A stretch of 9,503 nt of DNA, from contig CAINVI010000269.1 of the NCBI GenBank assembly GCA_903854075.1, positions 1 through 9,503 on the forward strand, in the 5' to 3' direction. Origin of the DNA: Candidatus Pollutiaquabacter sp. GTDB taxonomy: Bacteria > Bacteroidota > Bacteroidia > AKYH767-A > 2013-40CM-41-45. The position numbers were made by a program, and so were the translations under genes. The notes beneath the pieces are model-generated. The model worked only from the letters and a program-made list of their open reading frames with translations. It made no database searches and was not told the DNA's origin. How positions within the stretch are numbered: position 1 is the first letter of the stretch; the number at the start of each line of letters is the position of its first letter. Positions 1 to 7,910 of this stretch are shown piece after piece.

Positions 1-1
1 C

Positions 2-904
2 ACCTTTGAAAAAGGCAACCTGGTGGCGGATATTGCACAGCAACCCTCGACAACAACAGCGGAGAAATACAGCTGTATTCACGATGCATTAGTACTCGGC
101 ATCCGCGATTACTTTACCAAGCAGGGCTTCAAAAAGGCCATACTCGGACTTTCAGGCGGCATTGACTCTGCCGTTGTGACGTACCTCGCAGCCACCGCTC
201 TAGGTGCACAGAATGTTAAAGTGCTATTGATGCCATCGCCTTTTTCCTCGTCAGGATCAGTCGATGATTCGCTGGCACTGGTAAAGAATCTTGGTGTTGA
301 ATCGGAAATCATCCCGATAAAATCAATTTACGATACTTTCATCGAAACACTTTCGCCGGCTTTCAAAGATCTTCCATTCAACGTAACCGAAGAAAACCTG
401 CAAGCCCGCGCGCGCGGTGTGTTACTGATGGCGCAGTCGAATAAATTTGGCGCCATCTTACTAAACACCACGAATAAGAGTGAATTAGCGGTAGGTTACG
501 GAACCCTTTACGGTGACATGTGCGGCGGCATTTCGGTCATCGGCGACGTGTACAAGACAGAAGTATATGAACTGGTAAAGTTCATCAACCGTAACAGCGA
601 AATAATTCCGCATAACATCATAGCCAAAGCTCCTTCCGCAGAACTTCGTCCGGGTCAAAAAGATTCCGACTCTTTACCGGAATATGATGTACTGGATCCG
701 TTACTATTTCAATACGTCGAAAAACGAAAAGGTCCTGACGAGTTGATTGCTATGGGGTTTCAGGAAGAACTCGTTCGTCGTGTGCTTAAAATGGTAAATA
801 CCAACGAATACAAACGACACCAGACGCCACCCATTTTACGCGTTTCTCCGAAAGCCTTCGGAAGTGGCCGCCGACTGCCAATTGTGGGACGCTACCTTTC
901 CTGA
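2..904 (+). CDS. nadE: Glutamine-dependent NAD+ synthetase, C-terminal synthetase domain (5' end outside window)
   Basis: This is the ATP-dependent amidation domain of NAD+ synthetase, which converts nicotinic acid adenine dinucleotide to NAD+ in the last step of NAD biosynthesis in the cytosol. The frame is open to the left edge, giving 300 visible residues. A GTG at 23 is in frame but is not the real start, because coding-like sequence (TFEKGNL) continues upstream of it. The N-type ATP pyrophosphatase P-loop SGGIDSA lies near 152-172. Further family signatures follow: NTTNKSE, GYGTLYGDMCGG, the VYKTEVY helix and the C-terminal PSAELRPGQKDSDSLPEYDVLD segment. A linker plus synthetase domain preceded by more sequence fits the approximately 540-residue two-domain enzyme, in which an N-terminal nitrilase-like glutaminase supplies ammonia. 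That half is inferred, not seen. The gene is convergent with korB and ends in TGA. Confidence 0.95.
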   Translation, partial: TFEKGNLVADIAQQPSTTTAEKYSCIHDALVLGIRDYFTKQGFKKAILGLSGGIDSAVVTYLAATALGAQNVKVLLMPSPFSSSGSVDDSLALVKNLGVESEIIPIKSIYDTFIETLSPAFKDLPFNVTEENLQARARGVLLMAQSNKFGAILLNTTNKSELAVGYGTLYGDMCGGISVIGDVYKTEVYELVKFINRNSEIIPHNIIAKAPSAELRPGQKDSDSLPEYDVLDPLLFQYVEKRKGPDELIAMGFQEELVRRVLKMVNTNEYKRHQTPPILRVSPKAFGSGRRLPIVGRYLS

Positions 905-937
905 TTGATATTGGATGACTGTCAAATTATGACTCGA

Positions 938-1003
938 CAGGTGTGGCGTCTATTTTGTTACGATAAAAAAAGAACCGGCACCTCCGGAATGTTGCCACAC
1001 CTG
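938..1003. repeat. 10-bp perfect inverted repeat at the convergent nadE/korB junction
   Basis: CAGGTGTGGC at 938-947 is the exact reverse complement of GCCACACCTG at 994-1003, with a 46-nt spacer. The right arm lies inside the loop of the korB terminator and the left arm lies on the other side of that terminator stem, so the two pairings interleave (938-947 with 994-1003, and 971-978 with 1009-1016). In one RNA they would form a pseudoknot or alternative structures. Neither arm is followed by a T run. The function is unknown. Confidence 0.6.
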
Positions 1004-1016
1004 ATGTACCGGTTCT
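965..1016 (-). terminator. Rho-independent terminator of the korA-korB transcript
   Basis: Read on the - strand, AGAACCGG (1016-1009) pairs perfectly with CCGGTTCT (978-971) across a 30-nt loop, followed directly by a run of T (970-965). A GC-rich 8-bp stem with a U tract, 31 bases after the korB stop codon, is a standard intrinsic terminator. On the + strand the same stem lacks a trailing T run, so it would not be a good terminator for nadE. The loop carries one arm of a second inverted repeat (994-1003). Confidence 0.8.
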
Positions 1017-1046
1017 ACTAATTCAGTGGAACGATTCCGTAAACGA

Positions 1047-2087
1047 TCAGCTGATCGTCCAGGTCTCTCTTCCGCGAAGCAAGGCATCCAAATCACCTTC
1101 GCCACGCTTGGCTTTCATGTTATCGAGCTGTGCGATCATTTTCTCTTCGTACACTGGACGATCCTCCTGATAGAAGACACCAAATGGACGCGGTAAATGA
1201 TGCTCGCCGGCAGCGCGCGGATTATCAAAGAAGCGGGCCAAAATGCCTGCTTTCACGCGATCGCGATCGTCGTGAATCCAGAGATCATTTGCAGATGCGC
1301 CTTCGTTTAGATTAACCACAATCGGCGTGAAGCCGTCGAGCTTGATGCCCAGTTCATTGTTATCACCGAAAACGAGCGGCTGACCACTCTCCATGAATAA
1401 TGTTTCTTTCTTCTTGCTGGCTTTTTCAGTGAACACTTCAAAAGCGCCATCGTTGAAGACGTTACAGTTTTGATAGATCTCCAAGAAAGAAGCTCCCTTG
1501 TGATCGTTAGCGCGCTTCAGCATGGCTTGCAGGTGCTTCGGATCACGATCCATAGAACGCGCAACAAACGTTGCATCAGCACCAAGACATAATGCGATGG
1601 GATTAAACGGATGATCGACCGAGCCCATCGGTGTGGACTTGGTGACTTTACCTTCTTCTGAGGTTGGGGAATACTGTCCTTTGGTAAGACCGTAGATTTC
1701 ATTGTTGAACAATAATACGTTCAAATTGAAATTACGACGTAACAAATGGATCGTATGATTACCGCCGATGGAGAGTCCGTCACCGTCGCCGGTTACCAGC
1801 CAAATGCTGAGTTCCGGACGAGTAGCTTTCAGTCCGCTGGCAATGGCGGTAGCGCGACCGTGGATACTGTGCATACCGAATGTTTCCATATAATATGGAA
1901 AACGGGAAGAGCAACCGATTCCGGAAACGAAAACAATGTTTTCGCGTGGGATACCGAGCTCAGGAATGACAGTCTGCGCTTGCTTGAGGATCGAATAATC
2001 TCCGCAACCCGGACACCAGCGCACTTCCTGGTCGGTCACAAGTTCTTTTGCAGTGAATTTATCGGGAGAAGCAGTAGTTGTTTCCAT
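1047..2087 (-). CDS. korB: 2-oxoglutarate (2-oxoacid):ferredoxin oxidoreductase, beta subunit
   Basis: This is the thiamine-diphosphate- and 4Fe-4S-binding subunit of a 2-oxoacid:ferredoxin oxidoreductase, acting in the cytosol with KorA in oxidative decarboxylation of 2-oxoglutarate to succinyl-CoA (or the reverse reaction with reduced ferredoxin). It has 346 residues, normal for the family. The four cluster-ligand cysteines expected in this subunit are present: Cys25 and Cys28 in CPGCGD, Cys59 in GIGCSS, and Cys208 in NCNVFNDG. The diphosphate/Mg motif is GDGDGLSIGGNH (100-111) with NNEIYGLTKGQYSPT (128-142) closing the site. The start is an ATG, 34 bp after the korA stop; no clear Shine-Dalgarno is visible, as is usual in Bacteroidota. 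It is the last gene before the terminator. The substrate (2-oxoglutarate rather than pyruvate or a branched-chain oxoacid) is inferred from the two-gene architecture and overall resemblance; no delta ferredoxin subunit is encoded nearby. Confidence 0.9.
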   Translation of the reverse strand: METTTASPDKFTAKELVTDQEVRWCPGCGDYSILKQAQTVIPELGIPRENIVFVSGIGCSSRFPYYMETFGMHSIHGRATAIASGLKATRPELSIWLVTGDGDGLSIGGNHTIHLLRRNFNLNVLLFNNEIYGLTKGQYSPTSEEGKVTKSTPMGSVDHPFNPIALCLGADATFVARSMDRDPKHLQAMLKRANDHKGASFLEIYQNCNVFNDGAFEVFTEKASKKKETLFMESGQPLVFGDNNELGIKLDGFTPIVVNLNEGASANDLWIHDDRDRVKAGILARFFDNPRAAGEHHLPRPFGVFYQEDRPVYEEKMIAQLDNMKAKRGEGDLDALLRGRETWTIS

Positions 2088-2121
2088 TTTATTGAGATGG
2101 AGAGTGATGTTGAACGTTGGA

Positions 2122-3963
2122 TTATTTTTTAGACAACTCTTCGATTCGCGTTAGAATCTCTTCCGCAGAGAACGGAAGGCCTTGCACCTTATTAAATGCG
2201 ATGGCAGGAATCAGGAACTTATCGCGGATCATCTTAATCAACTGACCGCGGTTCATTTCAGGGATCAATACGTGATCGTAGTTCTTGAGGAATTCCCCGA
2301 GGTTTTTCGGGAACGGACGGATATAACGCAGGTGCGCAAAGGTGACATCGATATTTTTTTCTCGTGCCTTGAGCACCGCACTCTTGATGGCTCCATAGGT
2401 GGAACCCCAACCCAGTACAAGAAGCTTTCCTTTTTCAGTTCCGATTTCGGGTTTGATCTCCGGAATATAATCGGCAATCTTTTCAACTTTGTTTTCGCGC
2501 AACTCCACCATGAACTCGTGGTTAGCGGCATCATAGCTGATATTACCGGTCTCGTGCTGTTTTTCAATACCGCCGATACGGTGTTCCAAACCTTTCGTGC
2601 CCGGAATCGCCCATGGACGGGAGAGTTTTTCATTCCGCTTGTACGGAAGGAATTTCTCGCCTTCTACATTCTTAGCGAAGTTAACTTTGATATCCGGGAG
2701 GTCGGAAGATTTAGGGAACATCCACGGCTCAGCGCCGTTGGCAATGTAACCGTCAGTCAACAACATAACCGGTGTCATGAAATCAATCGCCAGGCGGCAT
2801 GCTTCGTAGGCCATATAGAAACAATCCGATGGTGTTGCTGCTGCAATCACCGGAATCGGTGCTTCTCCGTTACGGCCATATACCGCTTGTAACAAATCGC
2901 TCTGCTCCGTCTTGGTCGGAAGTCCGGTTGAAGGACCGCCGCGCTGAACGTTTATGATAACGAGCGGCAATTCCAGCATCAGCGCAAGTCCCATTGCTTC
3001 GGTCTTCAAAGCAATACCAGGACCGGATGAACCAGTGACAGCAAGTGCACCACCGAAGGAAGCTCCAATAGCGGAACAGATGCCGGCAATTTCATCTTCC
3101 GCCTGAAAGGTCTTCACATTAAAATTCTTGTGACGTGACAATTCGTGCAGAATATCAGACGCAGGCGTGATAGGATAGGTTCCGTAGAATAACTGGAGGC
3201 CGGCCTTTTTCGCCGCAGCGATCAAGCCGATAGCAACGGCCTGATTGCCCATGATATTACGATAGGTTCCAGGTGCAATTTTTGCAGGACCAATGGAGAA
3301 GCGAGAAGTAGCTTCTTCGCGGGTCTCCCCGAAATTATATCCGGCATTCAACACTTTAAGGTTGGCATCACGGATGTCCGGCTTCTTCTCGAATTTCTCG
3401 TTGATGAACTTGATCGTATGCTCCATGGAACGATTATACATCCAATAGAGATAACCAAGAACAAACATGTTTTTGGCACGATCGATTTCTTTTACACCAA
3501 GACCACTTCCGTCCAATGCGGCGCGTGTCATCTTGGTTACATCCATTTTTACGACGCGGAAGTTATCTACCGATCCATTTTCTAACGGATTGACGTCGCC
3601 ATAGCCGGCGAGACGCAGATTCTTTGCATCAAAGCCATCGACGTTAACGATAATCGTGCCGCCTTTACGGATATTACGAAGGTTCGCTTTCAACGCGGCA
3701 GCGTTCATCGCTACCAACACGTCGCAGTAGTCACCGGGCGTGAAGATTTCCACGCTACCAAAGTGCAACTGGAAACCGGAAACACCGGCAAGCGTACCTT
3801 GCGGGGCGCGAATCTCTGCAGGGAAATCAGGAAAAGTACTCAGATCGTTTCCGAGGAGTGCGGCGGTGTTGGTGAACTGTGTTCCCGTCAGCTGCATTCC
3901 GTCACCGGAGTCACCGGCGAACTTGATAATTACATTATCAAGAACTTCTTGCGTTTGTGCCAT
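2122..3963 (-). CDS. korA: 2-oxoglutarate (2-oxoacid):ferredoxin oxidoreductase, fused gamma-alpha subunit
   Basis: This partner of KorB has 613 residues from the chosen start. The N-terminal gamma domain (about 10-190) opens with KFAGDSGDGMQLTGTQF, typical of the gamma family. The alpha domain follows from about 240, with YGTYPITPASDIL (260-272), the AEDEIAG segment, GSSGPG (311-316), NVQRGGPSTGLPTKTEQSDL (from about 338) and a C-terminal domain with LVLGWGSTYGA. The frame extends upstream to an ATG at 4020, but the start at 3963 is preferred: a -7 promoter box (3990-3997) lies inside the 19-residue extension, so the transcript should begin downstream of 4020, and the extension (MAGTREIPIFAHH...) does not look like family sequence. 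The 34-bp gap to korB implies co-transcription and complex assembly from one mRNA. The alpha-gamma fusion without a separate delta subunit is typical of KorAB enzymes; exact substrate specificity is inferred. Confidence 0.9.
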   Translation of the reverse strand: MAQTQEVLDNVIIKFAGDSGDGMQLTGTQFTNTAALLGNDLSTFPDFPAEIRAPQGTLAGVSGFQLHFGSVEIFTPGDYCDVLVAMNAAALKANLRNIRKGGTIIVNVDGFDAKNLRLAGYGDVNPLENGSVDNFRVVKMDVTKMTRAALDGSGLGVKEIDRAKNMFVLGYLYWMYNRSMEHTIKFINEKFEKKPDIRDANLKVLNAGYNFGETREEATSRFSIGPAKIAPGTYRNIMGNQAVAIGLIAAAKKAGLQLFYGTYPITPASDILHELSRHKNFNVKTFQAEDEIAGICSAIGASFGGALAVTGSSGPGIALKTEAMGLALMLELPLVIINVQRGGPSTGLPTKTEQSDLLQAVYGRNGEAPIPVIAAATPSDCFYMAYEACRLAIDFMTPVMLLTDGYIANGAEPWMFPKSSDLPDIKVNFAKNVEGEKFLPYKRNEKLSRPWAIPGTKGLEHRIGGIEKQHETGNISYDAANHEFMVELRENKVEKIADYIPEIKPEIGTEKGKLLVLGWGSTYGAIKSAVLKAREKNIDVTFAHLRYIRPFPKNLGEFLKNYDHVLIPEMNRGQLIKMIRDKFLIPAIAFNKVQGLPFSAEEILTRIEELSKK

Positions 3964-3989
3964 GATGAATAGGGCTCTTAAATGGTGTG

Positions 3990-3997
3990 CAAAGATA
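3990..3997 (-). promoter_or_regulatory. Bacteroidota-type -7 promoter element for korAB
   Basis: On the - strand this reads TATCTTTG, a perfect match to the TAnnTTTG -7 consensus used by the primary sigma factor of Bacteroidota. It lies 26 bases upstream of the ATG at 3963, predicting a 5' leader of roughly 20 nt. No convincing TTG-type -33 element is seen at the expected spacing. It places korAB under its own promoter in the hemB-korA gap and rules against the upstream ATG at 4020. Confidence 0.6.
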
Positions 3998-4056
3998 GGA
4001 ATTTCACGCGTTCCGGCCATGCCTGACCACCCGCTATTGTAGGGAAATCAGCGGTA

Positions 4057-5031
4057 CTACATCCAGCCTTTTTCCAGGATCTCCCGGGCGTGGTACGTGA
4101 TGATGATATCGGCGCCGGCGCGGGTGAACGCATGCATATTTTCCATAATTATACGCTGGCCATCAATCAGTCCAGCCTCCGCAGCCTTTTTTACCATGGT
4201 ATATTCGGCGGATACATTGTAGCAGGCTACCGGCAATTCGGTGCTCATCCGTACATCTCGGATCACGTCCAAATAAGCCAAAGCTGGCTTAACCATCAGA
4301 ATATCAGCGCCTTCTGATTCATCCAAGGCGGCTTCCCGGACCGCTTCCCGGCCGTTGCGGAAATCCATTTGATAGGATTTCCGATCTCCCTTTCCGGGAG
4401 CAGAATCCGCCGCTTCGCGGAACGGACCGTAATAAGCCGAGGCAAATTTTACAGCATAGGACATAATGGGCGTATCCTGAAAACCATTTTTATCCAACAG
4501 CTGGCGGATACCGGCCACACGTCCATCCATCATATCACTGGGCGCAACCATATCGGCCCCTGCGCGGGCATGTGTCAGAGCCATTTTTGCCAGAATGTCG
4601 ACAGAAGCATCGTTCTGAACATAATCATGGGAAATTACTCCGCAATGCCCGTGCGTAGTATATGCGCACAAGCAAACATCTGTGATGACATACAAATCAT
4701 CTCCGAAATTTTTCTTCAGCAAACGAATAGCATCAGCCACCACCGTATGATCGGCATGGGCGGAGCCGGCATCTTCCGACTTGTCCTCGCCTACGCCAAA
4801 CAACAACACTTTGTTGATGCCAACTTTTAGCCCCTGCTCCACATCGCGAACAAGGGTATCGACACTGAAACGGCTGATACCGGGCATCGCATCGATCGGC
4901 TGAATCACTCCGTTTCCTTTGGTAATGAAATACGGATAAATGAACATGTCTTTGGAAAGACGCGTTTCAGCAACCAGCTCACGAACGAGTGGTGATTTAC
5001 GCAAACGACGAGGGCGAGAAAGTAAGGACAT
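4057..5031 (-). CDS. hemB: Delta-aminolevulinic acid dehydratase (porphobilinogen synthase)
   Basis: HemB condenses two molecules of 5-aminolevulinate into porphobilinogen, the pyrrole of heme, siroheme and corrinoids, in the cytosol. It has 324 residues, the normal length. The two Schiff-base lysines are visible: Lys195 in SYAVKFASAYYGPFR and Lys248 in DILMVKPALAYLD. The catalytic zinc-type cysteine cluster is DVCLCAYTTHGHCG, with Cys120, Cys122 and Cys130, so this is a zinc-dependent form rather than the Asp-rich Mg/K-only type. PSDMMDGRV (164-172) and the C-terminal MENMHAFTRAGAD are also family signatures. The ATG start follows the hemCD stop codon by only 9 bp, suggesting translational coupling and one operon with hemA and hemCD. 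The next gene, korA, begins 93 bp beyond with its own promoter. Confidence 0.96.
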   Translation of the reverse strand: MSLLSRPRRLRKSPLVRELVAETRLSKDMFIYPYFITKGNGVIQPIDAMPGISRFSVDTLVRDVEQGLKVGINKVLLFGVGEDKSEDAGSAHADHTVVADAIRLLKKNFGDDLYVITDVCLCAYTTHGHCGVISHDYVQNDASVDILAKMALTHARAGADMVAPSDMMDGRVAGIRQLLDKNGFQDTPIMSYAVKFASAYYGPFREAADSAPGKGDRKSYQMDFRNGREAVREAALDESEGADILMVKPALAYLDVIRDVRMSTELPVACYNVSAEYTMVKKAAEAGLIDGQRIIMENMHAFTRAGADIIITYHAREILEKGWM

Positions 5032-5040
5032 ACTATTGGT

Positions 5041-6609
5041 TTATCGTCCGGCAACAACGAACACAGCACGGGCCAGGCCGGCCTCATCAAACGTGTCCGG
5101 CATGCCCGGATGGTGAATGGAATGTTTTCGTAAAGCTGAAGCTGTTGCGTCGCCCATGGCAACGACCGTCTGCGAGGAGAGCACCGTATGTTTTTCGAAG
5201 TACGCTTCTACGTTCGACGGTGAAGTGAATACAAGAATATCCGCTGCAGGAATAGCGTCAGCATTTCGCTGAATAGTTTCGTAAACCGGCAGATCAACCA
5301 CCTGATCTTTCTTCACGAATTGCTGTTGAACGGAGCGCATACTTCCTTTGGCCTGCGGAAACAACACCGTTTCACTACCAACACGAGCCGCAAATTGTTT
5401 TCCGATCAGCCGTGTGTCAGCCTGCGATCCTATGAATTCTGCACGATAGCCTTCTGCACGAAGCGCATCAGCGGTAGTCTTTCCTACACAACCGAATTTC
5501 TGTCCGTCCAGTCGTGGCTGCTGCCGGAAAAAATACTTGACAGCATTCTTACTGGCGAAGAAAATCCAGCGGCAGGCCGGCAGCGTACTAAAAGGAATCA
5601 GTTTCGTCTCAATCAACGGGCGACCGGCCACTGTAAATCCGTTTCCTTCCAGCACATTTCTGAAATGACTGTTTTCATTCACTTCACGTGTAATAAAAAC
5701 AGCGCCGGGACGGACATTATTGATTCGATCAACCGTGTGTTGCGCCAACGTTTCGTAAGTCTTGGATTCCAAACAAACATTCACCGGTCGGTCCGCCCAG
5801 GTTTGGGAACGCGAAGCGCGTATGCGATACAATTCTGTTTCATCATCGTATTCAGCATAAACGCCCACGGGCATCTGACAGCCTCCTTGAAAAAGCTGGA
5901 GCACTTTTCGCTCCAATCCAATGACACGCGATACCGCTTCGTTATTTAGCTTACTAACCAGCTTTCGCAAATCTTCGTCCTGTTCGCGTACTTGAAGCGC
6001 CAGAACACCCTGCGCAGGAGCCGGGATGAATTCGCGAGGATCCAAACGTTCGACCATGAACTCGGAAAGATCGATCTCCAAACGTTCTACACCGGCAGCA
6101 GCAAGCAGTATCGCATCGTAATTACCTTCACGAAGTTTATTGATTCGCGTCGGCACATTTCCCCGAAGATCGGTTAACGCAACATCTGGTCGAAACGATA
6201 GCAATTGCGCCTTGCGTCGGGCGGAAGATGTGCCAACTACTGCCCCTTTTTTCACATGAAATTTCGCCCGTTCGTCGTAGGCCAATTTTCGAATGAGCAG
6301 CAGTTCCGAAGGGTCCTCACGATCCGACACAGCAGCAATCACCAGTCCCGGCGGTTGTGCTGTTGGCAGATCCTTATGAGAATGCACAGCCAGATCAGCG
6401 GTATTATTCAGCAGTGCTTCTTCGATTTCCTTGGTGAAAAATCCTTTTCCTTCCATCTTGTCAAACGAAAGATGTTGGATCTGATCGCCCTGCGTTTTAA
6501 TGATAATAAGTTCACTGTCGAGTCCGATCTCTTTCAGCAATCCCTGTACGTAGCGGGCTTGCCATAAGGCAAGTTCGCTGCCGCGTGTAGCAATTCGGAC
6601 AGTCTTCAT
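5041..6609 (-). CDS. hemCD: Fused hydroxymethylbilane synthase / uroporphyrinogen-III synthase
   Basis: This single 522-residue reading frame carries two consecutive heme-pathway enzymes. Residues 1 to about 300 are porphobilinogen deaminase (HemC), which links four porphobilinogens into hydroxymethylbilane: MKTVRIATRGSELALWQA at the N-terminus, catalytic Asp80 in HSHKDLP, SARRKAQ (129-135), the DLRGNVPTR loop (147-155), PAPAQG (196-201) and the dipyrromethane-cofactor Cys244 in QGGCQMPVG. Residues from about 303 to 522 are uroporphyrinogen-III synthase (HemD), which inverts ring D and closes the macrocycle: VFITRE, FFASKNAVKYFF, CVGKTTADAL, ILVFTSPSNVEAYF and AMGDATASAL are the weakly conserved HemD signatures in the right order. 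No stop or frameshift separates the halves. Separate HemC and HemD proteins are about 310 and 245 residues in E. coli, so both domains look complete. The gene starts 26 bp after the hemA stop and ends 9 bp before hemB. Fusion could help pass on the unstable hydroxymethylbilane (inference). Confidence 0.93.
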   Translation of the reverse strand: MKTVRIATRGSELALWQARYVQGLLKEIGLDSELIIIKTQGDQIQHLSFDKMEGKGFFTKEIEEALLNNTADLAVHSHKDLPTAQPPGLVIAAVSDREDPSELLLIRKLAYDERAKFHVKKGAVVGTSSARRKAQLLSFRPDVALTDLRGNVPTRINKLREGNYDAILLAAAGVERLEIDLSEFMVERLDPREFIPAPAQGVLALQVREQDEDLRKLVSKLNNEAVSRVIGLERKVLQLFQGGCQMPVGVYAEYDDETELYRIRASRSQTWADRPVNVCLESKTYETLAQHTVDRINNVRPGAVFITREVNENSHFRNVLEGNGFTVAGRPLIETKLIPFSTLPACRWIFFASKNAVKYFFRQQPRLDGQKFGCVGKTTADALRAEGYRAEFIGSQADTRLIGKQFAARVGSETVLFPQAKGSMRSVQQQFVKKDQVVDLPVYETIQRNADAIPAADILVFTSPSNVEAYFEKHTVLSSQTVVAMGDATASALRKHSIHHPGMPDTFDEAGLARAVFVVAGR

Positions 6610-6635
6610 CGTATAAATAAATAATCAGAAAACGA

Positions 6636-7910
6636 TTAGCGTTTGTCGAGAAGGATCTCTTTGGCCATGACCATCGGTACACTGATGTACTTCTTCTCCA
6701 TATAGCTGACCACTTTCTCCAACACTTCTTTCGATTGTATATCGAGCGCTTGTATTTCACGAGCGAATACTTCATTCATGGCGCGGTCGCGGATTTCACG
6801 CACCTTATCCGGCACTTCGCGCATCCGTAATTCTAAGGAGCGAGTTTTAAAAATACGGTCGAAATCAATCAGCTGCTCGGCGATGATCTGTTCCGCATAT
6901 TTCAATTCAGCCTGTCGTTCGATCAGGTTACGCTCTGCCACCAACTTCAACTCTTCCATGCTGATCAGCTGAACATCGTGTTGCTGCGGAATAGCCGAAT
7001 CAATGTCAGCGGGAAGCGCCAAATCAATCAACACCTTACGATCACGTTCACCGAGCAATAAGGTATCATAAAGCGAAGGTGTGATAACCGGCAACGCAGA
7101 GCCGGTGCAGGTCACGAGTAAATCAAAACCTCCGTTGTAGCTTAGCAACGTATCCAGCGCATGCGCAGTGGCACGGGCGCCTTCGTGTACCAGCATGGTG
7201 GCCAAAGCCTCCGCGTTCTCCGGAGTGCGATTGAATACAGTAAAGTTGACAAACCCTTGCTTGAGTAAATATTTGCAAAGGTTGGTGTTTGTTTCGCCGG
7301 CACCAACAATCAGTACGCGGGATGATTTCGAGAGATGAAGTGAACGCAACTGGCGTTCGGCGAGAGAAACGACAGACACCGGATTAGCCGCGATGCGTGT
7401 TTCCGTGTAAACGCGTTTGGCCGTGTTGATAGTCGATTGCACGACGAGACGAATCAAATCACCGGTTAAGCCGGCCGACTTGCATTCGTCGTACGATTTG
7501 CGGACCTGTGTAATGATTTCGCGTTCACCAACTACCAGGGAATCGAGCGACGACGCAACCCGGTATAAGTGATCAAGCGCATTTTCTCCTTCAAAGACGA
7601 GCGCGTGTCGTACAGCAAACTGCAACTCTTCTGCCGTAAATTCAGGATGAAAGGCGCGAAAAAATCGGTTCATAAAAACCTCGTCACACGTTGCATCTGT
7701 CGCGATTACGAATTCGATACGGTTACAGGTAGCGATGTACAGCAACTCGTCAACACCAGACCGGTCGCGAAGCCGGGTAAGCCGCTCTACACGCTGGTCA
7801 TCCGGGAGGAAAAAGCGGTTCAGCTCCTTAAGCGGAGTGCTCTTATGCGTAAAAGCGATTACTCGTAACGGTATCAAGTCCGGAGCTAAATTTTCGGAGG
7901 CAAAGGTCAC
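6636..7910 (-). CDS. hemA: Glutamyl-tRNA reductase
   Basis: HemA reduces glutamyl-tRNA(Glu) to glutamate-1-semialdehyde with NADPH, the committed step of the C5 tetrapyrrole pathway. It has 424 residues, a normal length. The catalytic cysteine is Cys62 in IATCNRIEF. The substrate-domain motif VVGEREIITQVRKSY is at 126-140, and the NADPH-binding Rossmann motif LIVGAGETNTNL at 200-211 is followed by VFNRTPENAEALA. CTGSALPVITP (268-278) and a helical C-terminal dimerisation domain (about 320-424) complete the architecture. The start is a GTG: an in-frame TGA lies about 30 bases upstream with no ATG between, and the reading frame has no other early Met. A TTG at codon 12 is the only near alternative. 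It is the first gene of the hemA-hemCD-hemB group. The aminomutase hemL needed for the next step is not in the window. Confidence 0.95.
   Translation of the reverse strand: MTFASENLAPDLIPLRVIAFTHKSTPLKELNRFFLPDDQRVERLTRLRDRSGVDELLYIATCNRIEFVIATDATCDEVFMNRFFRAFHPEFTAEELQFAVRHALVFEGENALDHLYRVASSLDSLVVGEREIITQVRKSYDECKSAGLTGDLIRLVVQSTINTAKRVYTETRIAANPVSVVSLAERQLRSLHLSKSSRVLIVGAGETNTNLCKYLLKQGFVNFTVFNRTPENAEALATMLVHEGARATAHALDTLLSYNGGFDLLVTCTGSALPVITPSLYDTLLLGERDRKVLIDLALPADIDSAIPQQHDVQLISMEELKLVAERNLIERQAELKYAEQIIAEQLIDFDRIFKTRSLELRMREVPDKVREIRDRAMNEVFAREIQALDIQSKEVLEKVVSYMEKKYISVPMVMAKEILLDKR

Noticed and set aside
23..25. GTG at 23 as the start of a short single-domain nadE
   Set aside because: The frame stays open to the window edge with family-like residues before the GTG, and the linker before the P-loop fits a two-domain, glutamine-dependent enzyme cut by the window.
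919..940. CTGTC/GACAG hairpin after nadE as a + strand terminator
   Set aside because: A 5-bp stem with a 12-nt loop, and only a loose T-rich patch well after it. Too weak to call.
2182..2892. 236-codon open frame on the + strand, antisense to korA
   Set aside because: It lies wholly within the well-supported korA gene on the other strand, its translation resembles no protein I recognise, and no promoter box or neighbouring gene supports it. It is a coding shadow.
4031..4054. Possible hairpin CCGCT/AGCGG between hemB and korA as a hemB terminator
   Set aside because: The stem is only 5 bp with a 14-nt loop, and no T run follows on the - strand, so it does not qualify as an intrinsic terminator.
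5320..5949. 209-codon open frame on the + strand, antisense to hemCD
   Set aside because: It is fully covered by hemCD, whose motifs are intact on the - strand across this stretch. There is no independent evidence of coding.
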